Source: Massospora cicadina
Lineage: Eukaryota > Entomophthoromycota > Entomophthoromycetes > Entomophthorales > Entomophthoraceae
Reading direction: 5' to 3'
Length of the DNA: 64,000 nt
Assembly: GCA_022478985.1 (NCBI GenBank)
Contig: JAKSZP010009265.1
Coordinates: 170,766 to 234,765, forward strand
Of the stretch, positions 43,781 to 54,715 are shown in pieces. Both the position numbers and the translations under genes were made by a program. The notes beneath the pieces are model-generated. The model was not told where the DNA came from. It did no database searches and was given only the letters and a program-made list of their open reading frames with translations. The first letter of the stretch is position 1, and each line of letters starts with the position of its first letter.

Positions 43781-46700
43781 ATGGCGGGAAACCCCGCAAA
43801 AGAACCCGCAGGCTATGCCAAACGAGCCAGCACCACCCCCAAACGAAGCAACCCTCGGTTACCCACCTCAGGGTCAACCAGAATCACCCGCTCTCAAGCA
43901 GCAGCCATGAAAGCAGGCACCACCCCCCAACCTGGAGCTACTCCAACTAGCGCCAGTTCACCTGATCGCACTTCTGCAACCTGCACGCCTAACAGCTCTG
44001 TGTGCGCTGCCTCCCACCAACCTGCTGGGCCCCTCCAACCAAGGAGGCCATCACCCACGCTGTTTTAATGGCGTCTGCTCATTTGAATGCAACTCAGCCC
44101 ATCCAGACATTCACCTCCCCCATTGTGTCAGCTAATTCAGCCCCATCTATTATTGCTGACGCCGTGTTTCTGGCTCCCTCCATGAGGGGCGATACCCAGC
44201 TACCTGGCCCCCAAATCCTCAGATGTAAGGTTGGATTAGCCGCACATTCTGGTTCACTAAGCACCAAATTGGGACAATCTACTCTTCCCAATGAGGATTC
44301 AAATGGTTCTGATTTTGGAACTTCACACCAGTTCCAAACTCACCCGTCCCATTTAAACCCCATAATCGGCACTTCTCAAGTCGGCACTTTATCTCAATAT
44401 GCTGAAAACGACCAATTCACCAATCAGCCAATGAGTTTTGCCCACGAAATCACAGCAAATACTCGGGCTGAATTTACCCAAATAGATTGGGATGGTGATG
44501 AAACATCGCCCTCCTCCCAATTGGCTGGAGTTAATTCCAATCTGGATGGGACTCCCCAATTTAGCGAGGACCAACAATCACCTGGCCCCCAAACCCTCGG
44601 ATGTAAGGTTGGATTAGCCGCACATTCTGGTTCACTAAGCACCAAATTGGGACAATCTACTCTTCTCAATGGGGATTTAAATGGTTCAGATTTTGGAACT
44701 TCACACCAGTTCCAATCTCACCCATCCCATTTAAACCCCATAATCGGCACTTCTCAAGTCGGCACTTTATCTCAATACGCTGAAAATGCTAATTTACCAA
44801 TCAGCCAATGAGTTTTGCCCACGAAATCACAGCAAATACTCGGGCTGAATTTACCCAAATAGATTGGGATGGTGATGAAACATCGCCCTCCTCCCAATTG
44901 GCTGGAGTTAATTCCAATCTGGATGGGACTCCCCAATTTAGTGAGGCCCAACAATCACCTGGCCCCCAAACCCTCAGATGTAAGGTTGGATTAGCCGCAC
45001 ATTCTGGTTCACTAAGCACCAAATTGGGACAATCTACTCTTCTCAATGGGGATTTAAATGGTTCAGATTTTGGAACTTCACACCAGTTCCAATCTCACCC
45101 ATCCCATTTAAACCCCATAATCGGCACTTCTCAAGTCGGCACTTTATCTCAATACGCTGAAAATGCTAATTTACCAATCAGCCAATGAGTTTTGCCCACG
45201 AAATCACAGCAAATACTCGGGCTGAATTTACCCAAATAGATTGGGATGGTGATGAAACATCGCCCTCCTCCCAATTGGCTGGAGTTAATTCCAATCTGGA
45301 TGGGACTCCCCAATTTAGTGAGGCCCAACAATCACCTGGCCCCCAAACCCTCAGATGTAAGGTTGGATTAGCCGCACATTATGGTTCACTAAGCACCAAA
45401 TTGGGACAATCTACTCTTCTCAATGGGGATTTAAATGGTTCAGATTTTGGAACTTCACACCAGTTTCAATCTCACCCGTCCCATTTAAACCCCATAATCG
45501 GCACTTCTCAAGTCAGCACTTTATCTCAATATGCTGAAAACGACCAATTCACCAATCAGCCAGTGAGTTTTGCCCACGAAATCACAGCAAATACTCGGGC
45601 TGAATTTACCCAAATAGATTGGGATGGTAATGAACATCTCCCTCCTCCCAACTGGCTGGAGCTAATTCCAATCTGGATGGGCCTCCCCAATTTAGCGAGG
45701 CCCAACAAACCGCCCCTCAATTTAATATGACGCCAGCAACTGCTGTAACATTCCAGAAACAAGGGAACTCTGCAAACTTGTCCAAACCACCAGCTCACAC
45801 TCAACCTGCAATTGCAGCCCAAAGCAAACACAAACGTACCAAAGGAGCCACTGGGGCGTGGCAAAACCTCTGGCACCAACGCTACCCAAAGCTGATCCGC
45901 GTGAAGTGGCGTTTATTGCTGATGTTAAGAAGAAATGGGCCGAAACTAGAGCGCAAAAAGCTCTACCTCGCTCAACCCTCTCCCACGCAATTCGCCTTTA
46001 TTATGGGCATAACCCTGTTGAATTCTATACAGAGGATTACTTCTCATACTTTGCAGCGATTGCGGAGACATTCCCAATTAACACCACCATCCATGAATCA
46101 GTGGAGGGCCACTACATCGATGTGGGCTTTACTGAAGCTGCCCTTGCTGACCATGCTGCCACCCTCCAGGTCATTATTCCACGCGGATCTCTTCGCATCT
46201 CCCGCACACGCTCTCACCTGGAGAAAATTTCATGGGTTACTTTTTCCAACCTACCAACGACTGTTGATCCTGAGTCTCTTAAACTGGCACTCCATCGTGG
46301 TTTAATGGAGTTTGGGTCTGTTCTTTCAGTGGACTTTAGCGTCCCCTCTTACTATGCTCCCACTCAAAGAGCTCGCACTGCTAGGGCGTCGTTCATCCCC
46401 TCCCCCACTGTATCCCGCAACATTGAGGTTATTCCTCGTGTGGCGGTAGTTGGGGCATGCCCTGAGATCTTTTTGTCGACCCTGATCAGGCGCGCCCCCG
46501 GTGTTCATGGTGCAACGCCCTTGGACACTTGTATAGTGGCTGCACAGCTCGAAAACAAGCCCTCTTAGCCACCACCCAGGGGCCTAAACCAGGCCAAAAA
46601 CGATCCCACGTGGCTGCAGCAGCAATTCCACAACCCACACAATGGGTTCCCGTTCAAGACCTGTCCCCTGAGGCCTTACGCCTAGCAGTTGAAACAGCTA

Positions 46701-47254
46701 ACCCCACAATTGGTATGGGATACCTTCGCGCTCATGCCCCCCTTCCAATGAGCACCCCCTCCAATCTCCCAGAGTCAACTCCCTCTCTCACCAAGCGCAA
46801 GGCATCTCCCACAGGGTGCCCCTCGTCAGCCACCCCCACACAGGGCTCCGCGGCACCCCCACCAACCTCCACCAGCGATTTATCGCATCAACCCTCAGCT
46901 CCCAATGGAGCTATGCCCACCAGCATGGACTGGCAACTCGCGGCCTGCGGTAGAAGTGCCACCTCAAAGAGTCCTACCCCAACCCCACAGTCCATTTCGC
47001 GCGGATCCTTTGCAGTGTTGGAGGAAGTGAATATGGACTCAGACTCATCAAATGGGGACACCGCGGAGGTCACCATTGAGCACCCTCAGGTCCTTCCCCT
47101 GCAACGGAGTGGGGGCAGCATCCTAGGCTGGCTTACTGGGTCCTCCACCCCCCACCCTCTCCTTCCCCTCAGAACCCTCGACGCTCCTCACGGATTGCAG
47201 CTAATAGTCAAGCTAAAGGACTCAAAACTAGCCGCCTCACAGCAGCAGGTTTAA
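43781..47254 (+). pseudogene. LINE-A ORF1: repeat-bearing N-terminus, RRM-like core, CCHC knuckle
   Basis: Starts 98 bp inside the element (MAGNPAKEPAGYAKRASTTP), with a basic, Ser/Pro-rich N-terminus (STRITRSQAAAMK). Frames follow one another: 43781-44068, 44002-44811, 44808-45188, 45185-45730, 45858-46568 and 46529-47254. The core at 45858-46440 has GHYIDVGFTEAALADHAATL and KISWVTFSNLPTTVDPESL (RRM-like). The knuckle CSWCNALGHLYSGC lies at 46502-46543, in another frame from the core. The switch falls in the T-run at 46470-46474, so a one-base indel there is likely. A Pro/Ser-rich C-terminus reaches 47254. ORF1 products bind the LINE RNA. Confidence 0.75.
44197..45690 (+). repeat. Tandem repeat of 377/378 bp within LINE-A ORF1
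   Basis: Nearly identical units start at 44431, 44808 and 45185, with partial units before (from about 44197) and after (45563-45690). Unit sizes are 377, 377 and 378 bp. The 378-bp phase encodes a 126-residue repeat (MSFAHEITANTRAEFTQIDW...). In the units ending at 44807 and 45184 one base is missing in aatgctaatttacc, compared with aacgaccaattcacc elsewhere. The frame then ends at TGA overlapping the next ATG (ATGA). Confidence 0.92.
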
Positions 47255-47297
47255 GCGCTGGCAACCCCCCAGGACATGGAGGGGAACAGCTATGAGT

Positions 47298-48150
47298 CCC
47301 CATGGCAGCACCCTGGCCCTGCAATCCATCAACGCAAATGGGTTGCGGGACTTTAAGCGGAGAGCCCGCCTCCTCTGAAACTTCAGGTCAGCACAAATTG
47401 ACATCACTGCTGTCCAGGAGCCCCATATCCTCCCCCACGAACAATCTGCATGGAATGAACAGTTTGGAGGCAACTCCTTCTGGACAAACTATGCCGCCCT
47501 TATTGTTTTGAATCCCCGGGTTAAAACCCATTCTTTTTCACAATATCTAGGTGGCCGCCTCATACTGGCCAAACTCACCACTCCTGACTTCTCCTTCTTC
47601 GCTGCAAGCATCTAAATGCATAATGCAGGTCAGGAGCAAAATCAGCTCTTGGAAGAGCTCCTCCAACTCAATCTCCCACGGAATACAGTCCTCTTAGGAG
47701 ATTTCAACACAACCATAAGTCGCGTCCATGACTCTTACCCCCTGCAGCAAAGGAACGCCCTGGATCAAGTCGCCTCCAGGATTTTCTTCGCCTGAGTGGC
47801 TTTATAGATGCGCTTCCACCCTCCGCGTCTGGCCTAGGTTGCATGACTAGGATCCAGTATGATGGAGGAGCTTTCCAGTCAGCGTCACGCATAGATATGG
47901 CACTGATTGGCCCCCTGCTAATTGGCCGCGTCTCCTCTCCCATCTCTCATGACAACCATCTTAGTGATCACAGGTCACTCATCGTTGTCCTCACCACCAC
48001 GCTTAGACCGTCGCGTAGGTTCTGGCCTAGGGTTGCCCCAGCTCTTCTCAACAACCCCTCCACTAAGGAGAAGCTGTCTATGACCATCCGGGAGACTCTC
48101 ACCTCCCCCCACCCCACCTGCTTGACCACAAGGCTAACTGGGCGGTGACC
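47298..48150 (+). pseudogene. LINE-A ORF2, endonuclease domain
   Basis: Reads LALQSINANGLRDFKRRARL and then QIDITAVQEPHILPHEQS (catalytic glutamate in QEPH, about 47413). FILLGDFN equivalent LLGDFNTTIS follows at about 47690-47718, and LSDHRSLIVVL (47960-47990) holds the D-H pair at the end of the fold. All key exonuclease III-type residues are visible. Breaks: TGA at about 47377 where CGA is expected, a TAA near 47612, and a shift near 47760-47800. The endonuclease nicks target DNA to prime reverse transcription. It starts about 45 bp after the ORF1 stop. Confidence 0.8.
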
Positions 48151-48194
48151 AAGGAGGCATCACCCGCATTGCTTACAACTGTGCCAAAGCCCAG

Positions 48195-49672
48195 ATGACT
48201 GCAGCTCGCGCCAGAGTCAAAAGGGCGGAAGCCAGAATCAGACATCTAGAGCGAAACTGCCAGCCTTCGCCCTCTCCCAGATGGTTGGAAGACTGGGAAG
48301 TGGCGCAGGAAGCACTCCGCTTGGAGCTCACACTGCAGGAAGAACGGGCAGCAAACTTTACAACATCTCGTTACTATGCTCAATGGGAATGCCCCACCCA
48401 CTTCTTCTTTCAGAAACAGAAAGCCCGGTCAACAGCGCAGGATATTACTGCACTGAAGATTGGCACTATAACCACTTCAGATAAGGAGGAAATCACGCAG
48501 GAACTACACCGCTTCTACTCCAGCCTCTTCCATGCCACCCAGGTGGACCCATCGGACATCCAAGACTTCCTGTGGCGGGCTCCAGAGCCGCCCATTGACC
48601 CACGGGCTGATGAGGCTCTACTGGCGCCTATTTCCATCCAGGAGGTGACGGAAACCCTTCTGAAATCCCCACGGCTTAAAGCCCCAGGCCCAGACGGAAT
48701 ACCCTTTGAGGTGTACCTTCTGGAACCTGCAGTGATAGCCAGAACCCTCCGCGACCTCTTCGCTGCACTCTTGGTGAATGGCGAGGTCCTCCCCGACTCC
48801 AGAGGCTCAATCACGACCCTCATTCACAAGAAGTCAGACCGTGAGAACCTGGCGAACTGGCGCCCCATAGCGTTGATCAACACAGACCACAAGCTCTTCA
48901 CGAAGCTTCTGGCCAACCGCATCACCAAATGGGTGTCACCTCGCCTCTCCCCATCCCAGTACGGTTTTATTCCGGGGAGGTCGTTATGGGACAACTATAA
49001 TGACCTTCACGTGACTTTGACTGCTAACTCTCATAAGGTGAATGGCTTTGTGGCTCTCCTGGATATGGAGAAAGCATATGATCGGGTAGCCTGGAAGTAT
49101 ATTGATGCTTCCCTGGCCCGCTTCCATCTCCCAACCGCAGCTAGGCGCTGGATATCAGCGCTCTATGACCAGCTCCACACCAGAGTCCTGGCGCCAATGG
49201 GCTTTACAGTGGCAGTACCAGTTGGACAAGGTCTCCGGCAAGGGGACCCCTGAGCCCTATCCTTTTTAACATCACCCTTGACCCCCTCTTGGCCTCCTTA
49301 CAGGACAAGCTAACAGGGATTCTGGTCCCAGGTAAAGCCCTCACACGCACCATGGCATTTGCAGATGACACTGCCATTGCATTTGGCTGCCCTGGGGATG
49401 TTGCCCTCGCTGCTGTGACCATTGAGAGGTACACCAAGGCGTCCAACGCCATGGTCAACACCTCCAAGACAACAGTTGTACAGGTCGGCTCCCCCACTTT
49501 CCCCCCACCATTTGGTATTGAACCTGAGCGCGGTACCTTCCGTCACATGGGCGTTCTCACCAACCAACAAGGAGTTGCGCTAAAAGACAATGAGGACTTT
49601 CTCCTTGCAGCAGTTAACTCCAGGATTGCCAGCTGGAACCGGCGGCACATCACCCTCAGGGTCGAGCTCTAA
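48195..49672 (+). pseudogene. LINE-A ORF2, reverse transcriptase
   Basis: Frame 48195-49253 (352 codons) covers a coiled N-terminal linker (RARVKRAEARIRHLERNC), PGPDGIPFEVY, NWRPIALINTDHKLFTKLLA, QYGFIPGRSLWDNYNDL, GFVALLDMEKAYDRVAW (first catalytic aspartate) and VPVGQGLRQGDP. It then hits TGA at 49252, because the C-run in gacccctgagcc is one base short. The next frame (49289-49672) continues directly with AFADDTAIAFG, the catalytic FADD box at about 49356-49385. A single-base loss therefore separates two otherwise well-kept halves. Confidence 0.88.
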
Positions 49673-50841
49673 TGGCCAATGTGTTCCTCCTCTCCAAAGT
49701 CTGGTTCCTAGCGCACGTCTGCCCATTCACAGATGCCTTTTATACGCGGCTCAATGTACTCCTCCGCTGTTGGATCTGGGGCTCAAACCATCCACCAATG
49801 GCCCTCTCAACCATTGCCCGACCCTGCAATGAAGGGGGCCTAGGGCTTCTGGACACGCGATCCCACGCCACCACAATCTTCCTGAAGTTCCTATGGCCGA
49901 TTGTCTGCTGGGACGCGACCCCCATGCCCCAATGGGCGCCCGCCCTCCGCCAGTCAGTGTCAGCAGCTCTGGGTCTTCCTAGAGCATCTCTGACCTCATT
50001 AGGGGAGTGGCTCACAAACCACCCAGGCCATCGCCTAAAACCATCCTCATCCCCCTACTGGAACCAGGCTCTCCTTGCCCTGAAACGAGTAGGCGCGCGG
50101 ATCCAACATGCCTTCCCATACAGAAGGGAAGGCCCTGGCCTCAGCCCACGTCGCCATGCAATTGTGCACAATGGACAAGTTGTCACAACTCGCCTCAACC
50201 CCCAAGATCGTCCTCCCATCTGCCCAAGACTCCTTGAGCTCCTCCCTCCCTCCGTGAGATTTGACCTTAAGGAATTGTGGAAGGACGTCTATCACCCCAT
50301 CCTGTCAGCAAAGGTGTCCAACACCTTATGGAGGGTGCTCCACTGTTTATACAGGACAGGGGACCAGACTGGCCCTACCTTCTAGCACCGAAGCTGCCCC
50401 CGCTGTGTGGAGCCTATTGACTCCCACCTCCATCATTTTTTCACCTGTCCAGGTGTCGCCGCATTTTGGCCAAAGGCCCGCGCGCTCCTCCATGCTCAGC
50501 CCTGGTCTGGACACCCTGTGCAAGACCTCATGTTTGAGCAGACATTGCCTGGTTGCCACCGACCCCTCCGTGTCCTCGCCTATGCCACAGCCATCTGGAC
50601 CATCCATAACTCCTTCCTTCGTGCTGCCTTTGACCAGCAGGTGTGGACCCTTTCACACATGATCACCCACTTTCAGGTACACTTTGAGATGGCCCTGAAG
50701 GTCTGCACTATGTCGCCAACCCTCCCCCGCTCAGTTGTCACTGCAGAACGGCTCTGGAGCGCAAACCCCCTCCCTTTCTCGATGCCTCCTCCCTCCCTTC
50801 CCTCGCCTCAGGCTCTTAGGAGCCCAGGCGTAATTCAATAA
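49672..50841 (+). pseudogene. LINE-A ORF2, thumb and C-terminal zinc region
   Basis: Frame 49672-50385 encodes MANVFLLSKVWFLAHVCPF, LNVLLRCWIWGSN, CNEGGLGLLDTRSHATTIFL and NTLWRVLHCLYRTGD. It ends at TAG (50383), where a coding triplet is expected just before the CxxC. The next frame (50407-50841) has the CVEPIDSHLHHFFTC zinc motif and AYATAIWTIHNSFLRAA, and runs to the end of the coding region. No RNase H domain. Confidence 0.82.
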
Positions 50842-50887
50842 GCATCGATGAATCCCCCTTGGGTTGGGACCATCTAGTACTAAAAAA
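50842..50887 (+). other. LINE-A 3' end (tail A)
   Basis: The terminal segment reads catcgatgaatccccc, then ttgggttgggaccatctag, then tactaaaaaaa. Pieces of its last 11-25 bases occur alone, each between target duplications, at 24611, 27084, 29913, 35538 and 59293. A diverged form ends the element at 60158-60745. This is presumably the part recognised by the LINE-A reverse transcriptase. Confidence 0.8.
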
Positions 50888-50903
50888 AACACAGAAGACA
50901 TCA

Positions 50904-51600
50904 TCCAATGCAAATTCCGGTAGGCTGAAAAACTGCTTTAATGCAATTTGGGCATCAAAATCATCCAGCACTTTTGCTCCAACTAAGATTTGCAATTTCT
51001 GGAGGAAACAATTGGAAAAGCATGATAAAGATTCATCTTTATGGAATTGAATGCCCATAAACTCTTGTTTGCGCTTCAACATGTGCGCCAGGCTTCCAAA
51101 TTCCTTCAAGTTGGCCGCTTTGGCCTCTGTGTATGACCATCTATCCCCCTCCAGGTGGGGCAACACTAGGTTTTGACAATCAGTATCTAGGCAATTCATC
51201 ACCATCAATGCCTTTTGACAATCGCCATATCTGTACATTGTCATATTGAACAATCAGAAAAATCGCTGGGGCATTATCACAATGGAAATTTGGCAATTTT
51301 GGTGTCACTTTGAATTCCTCAGAGCTTTCTCTAGCCACCTCTCTTGGTTCAGCTACTTGGCTCACTTGAGGAGTAATTTCAGGCGCCATCTCCAAAATAG
51401 CAGTAAAAGTGGGCGGCATGTTTCTTGGGGTAATCATCTTTCCAACTAGCATCTGGGAAGTTCTTTCTTCAGCATCAGTCACTGCATATGGCTCACATTC
51501 ACAGTTGTGAGTCTTCAACTCCTTAACCTTTTCAATCAGCCACTCAATATCTGCACTGAATGCTCTTAAACAAATGCAATCCGCTTCATGCTCCATTTTC
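50904..51600 (-). pseudogene. G4 gag, N-terminal and capsid part
   Basis: Frames 51602-51180 and 51253-50816 (minus; the last part of the latter enters LINE-A). Visible are an N-terminal region with a leucine-rich IEWLIEKVKELKTH helix, TPKLPNFHCDNAP, and a capsid core DCQKALMVMNCLDTDCQNLV, LKEFGSLAHMLKRKQEFMGI, DESLSCFSNCFLQKLQILVG and ALKQFFSLP. This pattern (pol-type capsid with KQ...I.....ES...F...F) is typical of Ty3/gypsy Gag. One frameshift near 51240. Confidence 0.7.
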
Positions 51601-51855
51601 AAAAATAAGACTCCTAGAAATAAGTCCCTTCTTTCTTCTTCTATGAAGTTACTTTTCCAAGTAACTCATTATCAAAACTCATGGCATTATTGACCCCTTC
51701 CTTGATCTTGGCAACTCAATCCTCCAAGGCAGCAAATTCTTGATGATCTTCTGTTTTCAGGGCGTTCTGGTTAAGGGTTGCCAACTCTGTCTATATTTTC
51801 TTATTTCATCTCTATACAAAATCTTGCTCTAATATCTTCTACTCAACTACACCCC

Positions 51856-51871
51856 CATAGTGAGCACCAAT
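51856..51871 (-). promoter_or_regulatory. G4 primer-binding site
   Basis: Minus strand attggtgctcactatg next to the LTR end. It shares TTGGTGCTCACTA with the miniature element's site (20411-20428). Confidence 0.65.
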
Positions 51872-53003
51872 TGTTAAAATTTATAGGTTTTCTGATTATT
51901 CTCGGTTAATAGCTCCTATAATTGTATTAACTGCACAGGTTCAGTTGTTGTGCAATTCTCTGTATTTTATGATAGTAGTTGATATAATTGTTGATAATAG
52001 TATGGAGACTATTACCTGTAGTTGAAGTAAAGTACTAGAACATGGTCCAACTCTCAGCCAGTATTTCCTCTCAAAATACTTATGATGTTCTGAATAGGGA
52101 TTTATTCCATGGTACTGCCTAACTTAATCTATGTTCAGATCCCTGTTTACGGTTTTTCCTTGTTGACACACTGTTGGCAGCAATCCCCTGATTTGATTCA
52201 GCTTCTTCACTGGATCCTCGCTCAGATCCTTATTCTTTATCCTAAAGAGTCTCCCAATTAGAGCACACAGCGATAATTTTATTGAGAAAGAATAGAACTC
52301 AAATGGATTCTGCTAAAGTATACTAAGATAATACTCTAGTAATAAGTCTGTAAAGTGGTGTTTTTATTAGTGAATTCTTTAGGGAATTTATAGTCGGGAA
52401 TTTGGCGTCCACCCTCAGTTGGCATTTCCTCAATGAAATGGCAGCCATTGCCATTGTATACCCATCCTCATCTCAGCAGCGATGGTCTTACCCATCCTGG
52501 CTAGGATTCCATCATTGGACATCCTTGAGACCTAAATTGGAAAGAGTCAGAAAATGTGTCCCTAACGTTTTCCTCTTGATCCCAGCAAACCAACCATATT
52601 TTGCAAGCAACCTGCTTAGGTAATAGACTGTTACCCATTAAGAAAGGTCACAAACCAACTGATCAATTTGCTAGTTGCAGGAGGCATCACTCACCTCGCA
52701 ATTTGATCCTTAAATTTTCAATTGGTTGGTGATGAACCCTAACTGATCCCAATTGGTACACCTGATAGTTGATCAACTATAAGATGCCCCTATTTCATTG
52801 GCAACTTTGCCCGATGAGATCTTAACATTCATTCTTGATCAATCCCTGACAAATCTGACCTAGGCAAATACCCTAAAATCACCCAAACATTATTACCATG
52901 AAATCAAGGTCATCCAAAATTCAATTCACTTTGCATTAGGGAATTATCCCCTAGCAATCCCTGGTAATCTAGTCAGCTGGGAATATGGGCAAAAATCCCA
53001 ACA
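51872..53003 (-). repeat. G4 5' LTR
   Basis: Proposed LTR of 1132 bp with ends TGTTAAAATTTAT and AAAATCCCAACA (TGTT/AACA inverted ends), placed between the primer site and a change in sequence at 53004. The ends resemble those of the miniature element (TGTC...AAAATCCTGACA). No second copy is in the window, so the outer edge rests on the terminal bases only. Confidence 0.6.
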
Positions 53004-54385
53004 GCATGATCATTACTTTTTATTTTTTGTATGTCTAATAAGACAATAATCACCTTTTTCAATGATCAATTATCCTGATGTCTCTTTGTTGAATGGCATT
53101 ATCTAAAATAATATGATTTTGGATACTAGCTTGCTTTAGTATTCTTTAATATTTAGGCTTAGGTGGTAGCTATTAATCCCAATGGGGTGTCACTGCTAAA
53201 AGATCTGTGGTATTAATCAGTTGCAAGTTTATTGATGATGTCATCAAGAATATGCATTTGGAAGGTCTAGTTTAAAAGCATAAACAAGTTCTTGGCTATT
53301 CTTGACATGCGCCAGATATAGTAAATTGGGTACAAGTGTTTGATGGCATGTGGATAAATTTGTTATTTAAAAACTATTAATTAATAAAATAATATTTAAT
53401 ATAACACTTATCTGGAACTTTTTCAGCCTTGTGGAGCAACAAAATAGTATATAATATTTTTCTATAAATTTTGTGGCTGCAAAAAATATTTTCATATAAT
53501 GAAAAAATGATTTTAGCCTTTCCATAATAGTCATAATTAGTGATATGCATATTTGACCATTATAAATAATGATATTTAAAGCTAAATGTATTTGTTCTGC
53601 TCTATTGTTATCTTCTTTACAACAATATTCTAATTTATTGGTCTCAAAAATGGAAAAAAGTATCCTTGTAAATGCTTCTGTGAAAATTATTAGCTTCAAT
53701 ATTAAGCATATGTGTATTAAGAGCCTGTTGGGGCTTTAGTATGCCCACATCATCCAGCTCATTTGATTATATTTAAGATCTGCTTTATCCGCTGAGAGTG
53801 ATTTACTATAAAGAAAATCCATAGTGGATATGGGAGTTATTATTTTATATGATAACTATTGTTAGTTTTTATTCCTTATGGGACTTTTAATTAATTCATT
53901 GGGATTTGATTACTTTAGTTACTGATGTTCTGTCTGGGAGGATTCATGACAATGTTTTCAAGTGGTTCAATTACTAATTTAATGAGTAATAATTTAATCA
54001 TCTTGTATGAGACAATCAGTTTGTCACTAAATGATGAGGGTTTTTTGGTAGTTGATAGCGTTGAAAACGCTTTAGTTGGAAACAAATTGCATGTTAACCT
54101 AATAAGCAACGCTACCTGCTGTCAATGGGTAAAAGGTCAAATTACATAAGCAGTTTGTTTGCTTAATAAGGATAATCTGCTGCGGTTGAGTGAAGGCTTT
54201 GGGACACATTCTTCATATACTCAACCCTGGAGGGGTCATGTTCTAGTCAGCAATGAAATCAAACTAGACAGATTAAGTAATCATTATTTTGGGATGACTC
54301 CTGAAGCCTAATTTATTAGCGATGGTTACTGTTCCTATTAGGGTGCTAACAGAAGAGTTGGGTGTCATATTTCCCTATATAAATC
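53004..54385. other. Spacer with unrecognised frames
   Basis: A minus-strand frame at 53367-53699 (110 codons, very A+T-rich, hydrophobic) and a plus-strand frame at 53925-54149 (74 codons) are open. Neither shows a motif I recognise. The second has VVDSVENALVGNKLHVNLIS, faintly like a protease region, which is too weak to call. Confidence 0.4.
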
Positions 54386-54405
54386 TCTTGTTTTTTATTA
54401 ATAAA

Positions 54406-54695
54406 TTTAAATTTTATTTGAGGTGAGCTGATCTGAGGATGATTTCACACTGATGAAGGATGAAGGGGATTCAAATTAATGGGAAAGGAGGATAAAACCT
54501 TGAAAACCTCCATGCGTGGCATATGATAGGCCAGATACTCCATGGACTGTCTTGCTATTTTCTATCTCAGTTTATGGCAATGATGCGCAATGCCAACACA
54601 GTCATAGTCATCCCCTACCCAAAGTTTCTGTACCAGAATCAAACTTAGGAGGCAGTGGTAGAGGGTCCATATTCTGCCACTGGGGTATCCTCCCT
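54406..54695 (-). repeat. SINE1 copy d
   Basis: Minus-strand full-length copy. Flanks tcttgttttttattaataaa (54386-54405) and tcttgtttcttattggtaaa (54696-54715) are a diverged 20-bp duplication. The head ggataccccagtggcagaat, B box aagtttgattc and tail ctcacctcaaataaaattt are present. The B box has a substitution relative to copy c. Confidence 0.85.
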
Positions 54696-54715
54696 TCTTG
54701 TTTCTTATTGGTAAA

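Larger units (their letters stand above)
43683..50887 (+). mobile_element. LINE-A: full-length non-LTR retrotransposon inserted in G4 gag
   Basis: 7205 bp, bounded by a perfect 16-bp duplication aacacagaagacatca (43667-43682 and 50888-50903). It carries a short 5' leader, a long ORF1 with internal tandem repeats and a zinc knuckle, ORF2 with endonuclease, RT and C-terminal CCHC, a short 3' UTR, and the terminus gggttgggaccatctag plus tactaaaaaaa. Few disabling changes are seen, so this is the youngest large element here. Composition is far more G+C-rich than its surroundings. The layout suggests the L1/Tx1-like or Tad-like group. Confidence 0.92.
39187..53003 (-). mobile_element. G4: minus-strand Ty3/gypsy element, interrupted by SINE1 and LINE-A
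   Basis: Reading the minus strand from right to left: LTR (53003-51872), primer-binding site (51871-51856), gag (51600-50904), LINE-A insertion (50887-43683), gag end with zinc knuckle (43665-43400), protease (about 42930-42740), dUTPase-like domain (42480-42180), RT (about 41930-41420), RNase H (41400-40753), SINE1 insertion (40508-40230), integrase (40210-39200). No 3' LTR is seen. The ORF1-only element at 37.2-39.2 kb lies where it would be expected. Frames broken but domains easily read. Confidence 0.8.

Noticed and set aside
44424..45331. Minus-strand frames repeated across the LINE-A tandem units
   Set aside because: They are shadows of the plus-strand ORF1 repeats.
44197..45690. Satellite or CRISPR-like array
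   Set aside because: Units of 377-378 bp are contiguous and coding, inside a LINE with target duplications; there are no spacers.
53925..54149. Possible Ty1/copia protease region
   Set aside because: Only a vague resemblance; no catalytic D-S/T-G, no integrase or RT nearby.
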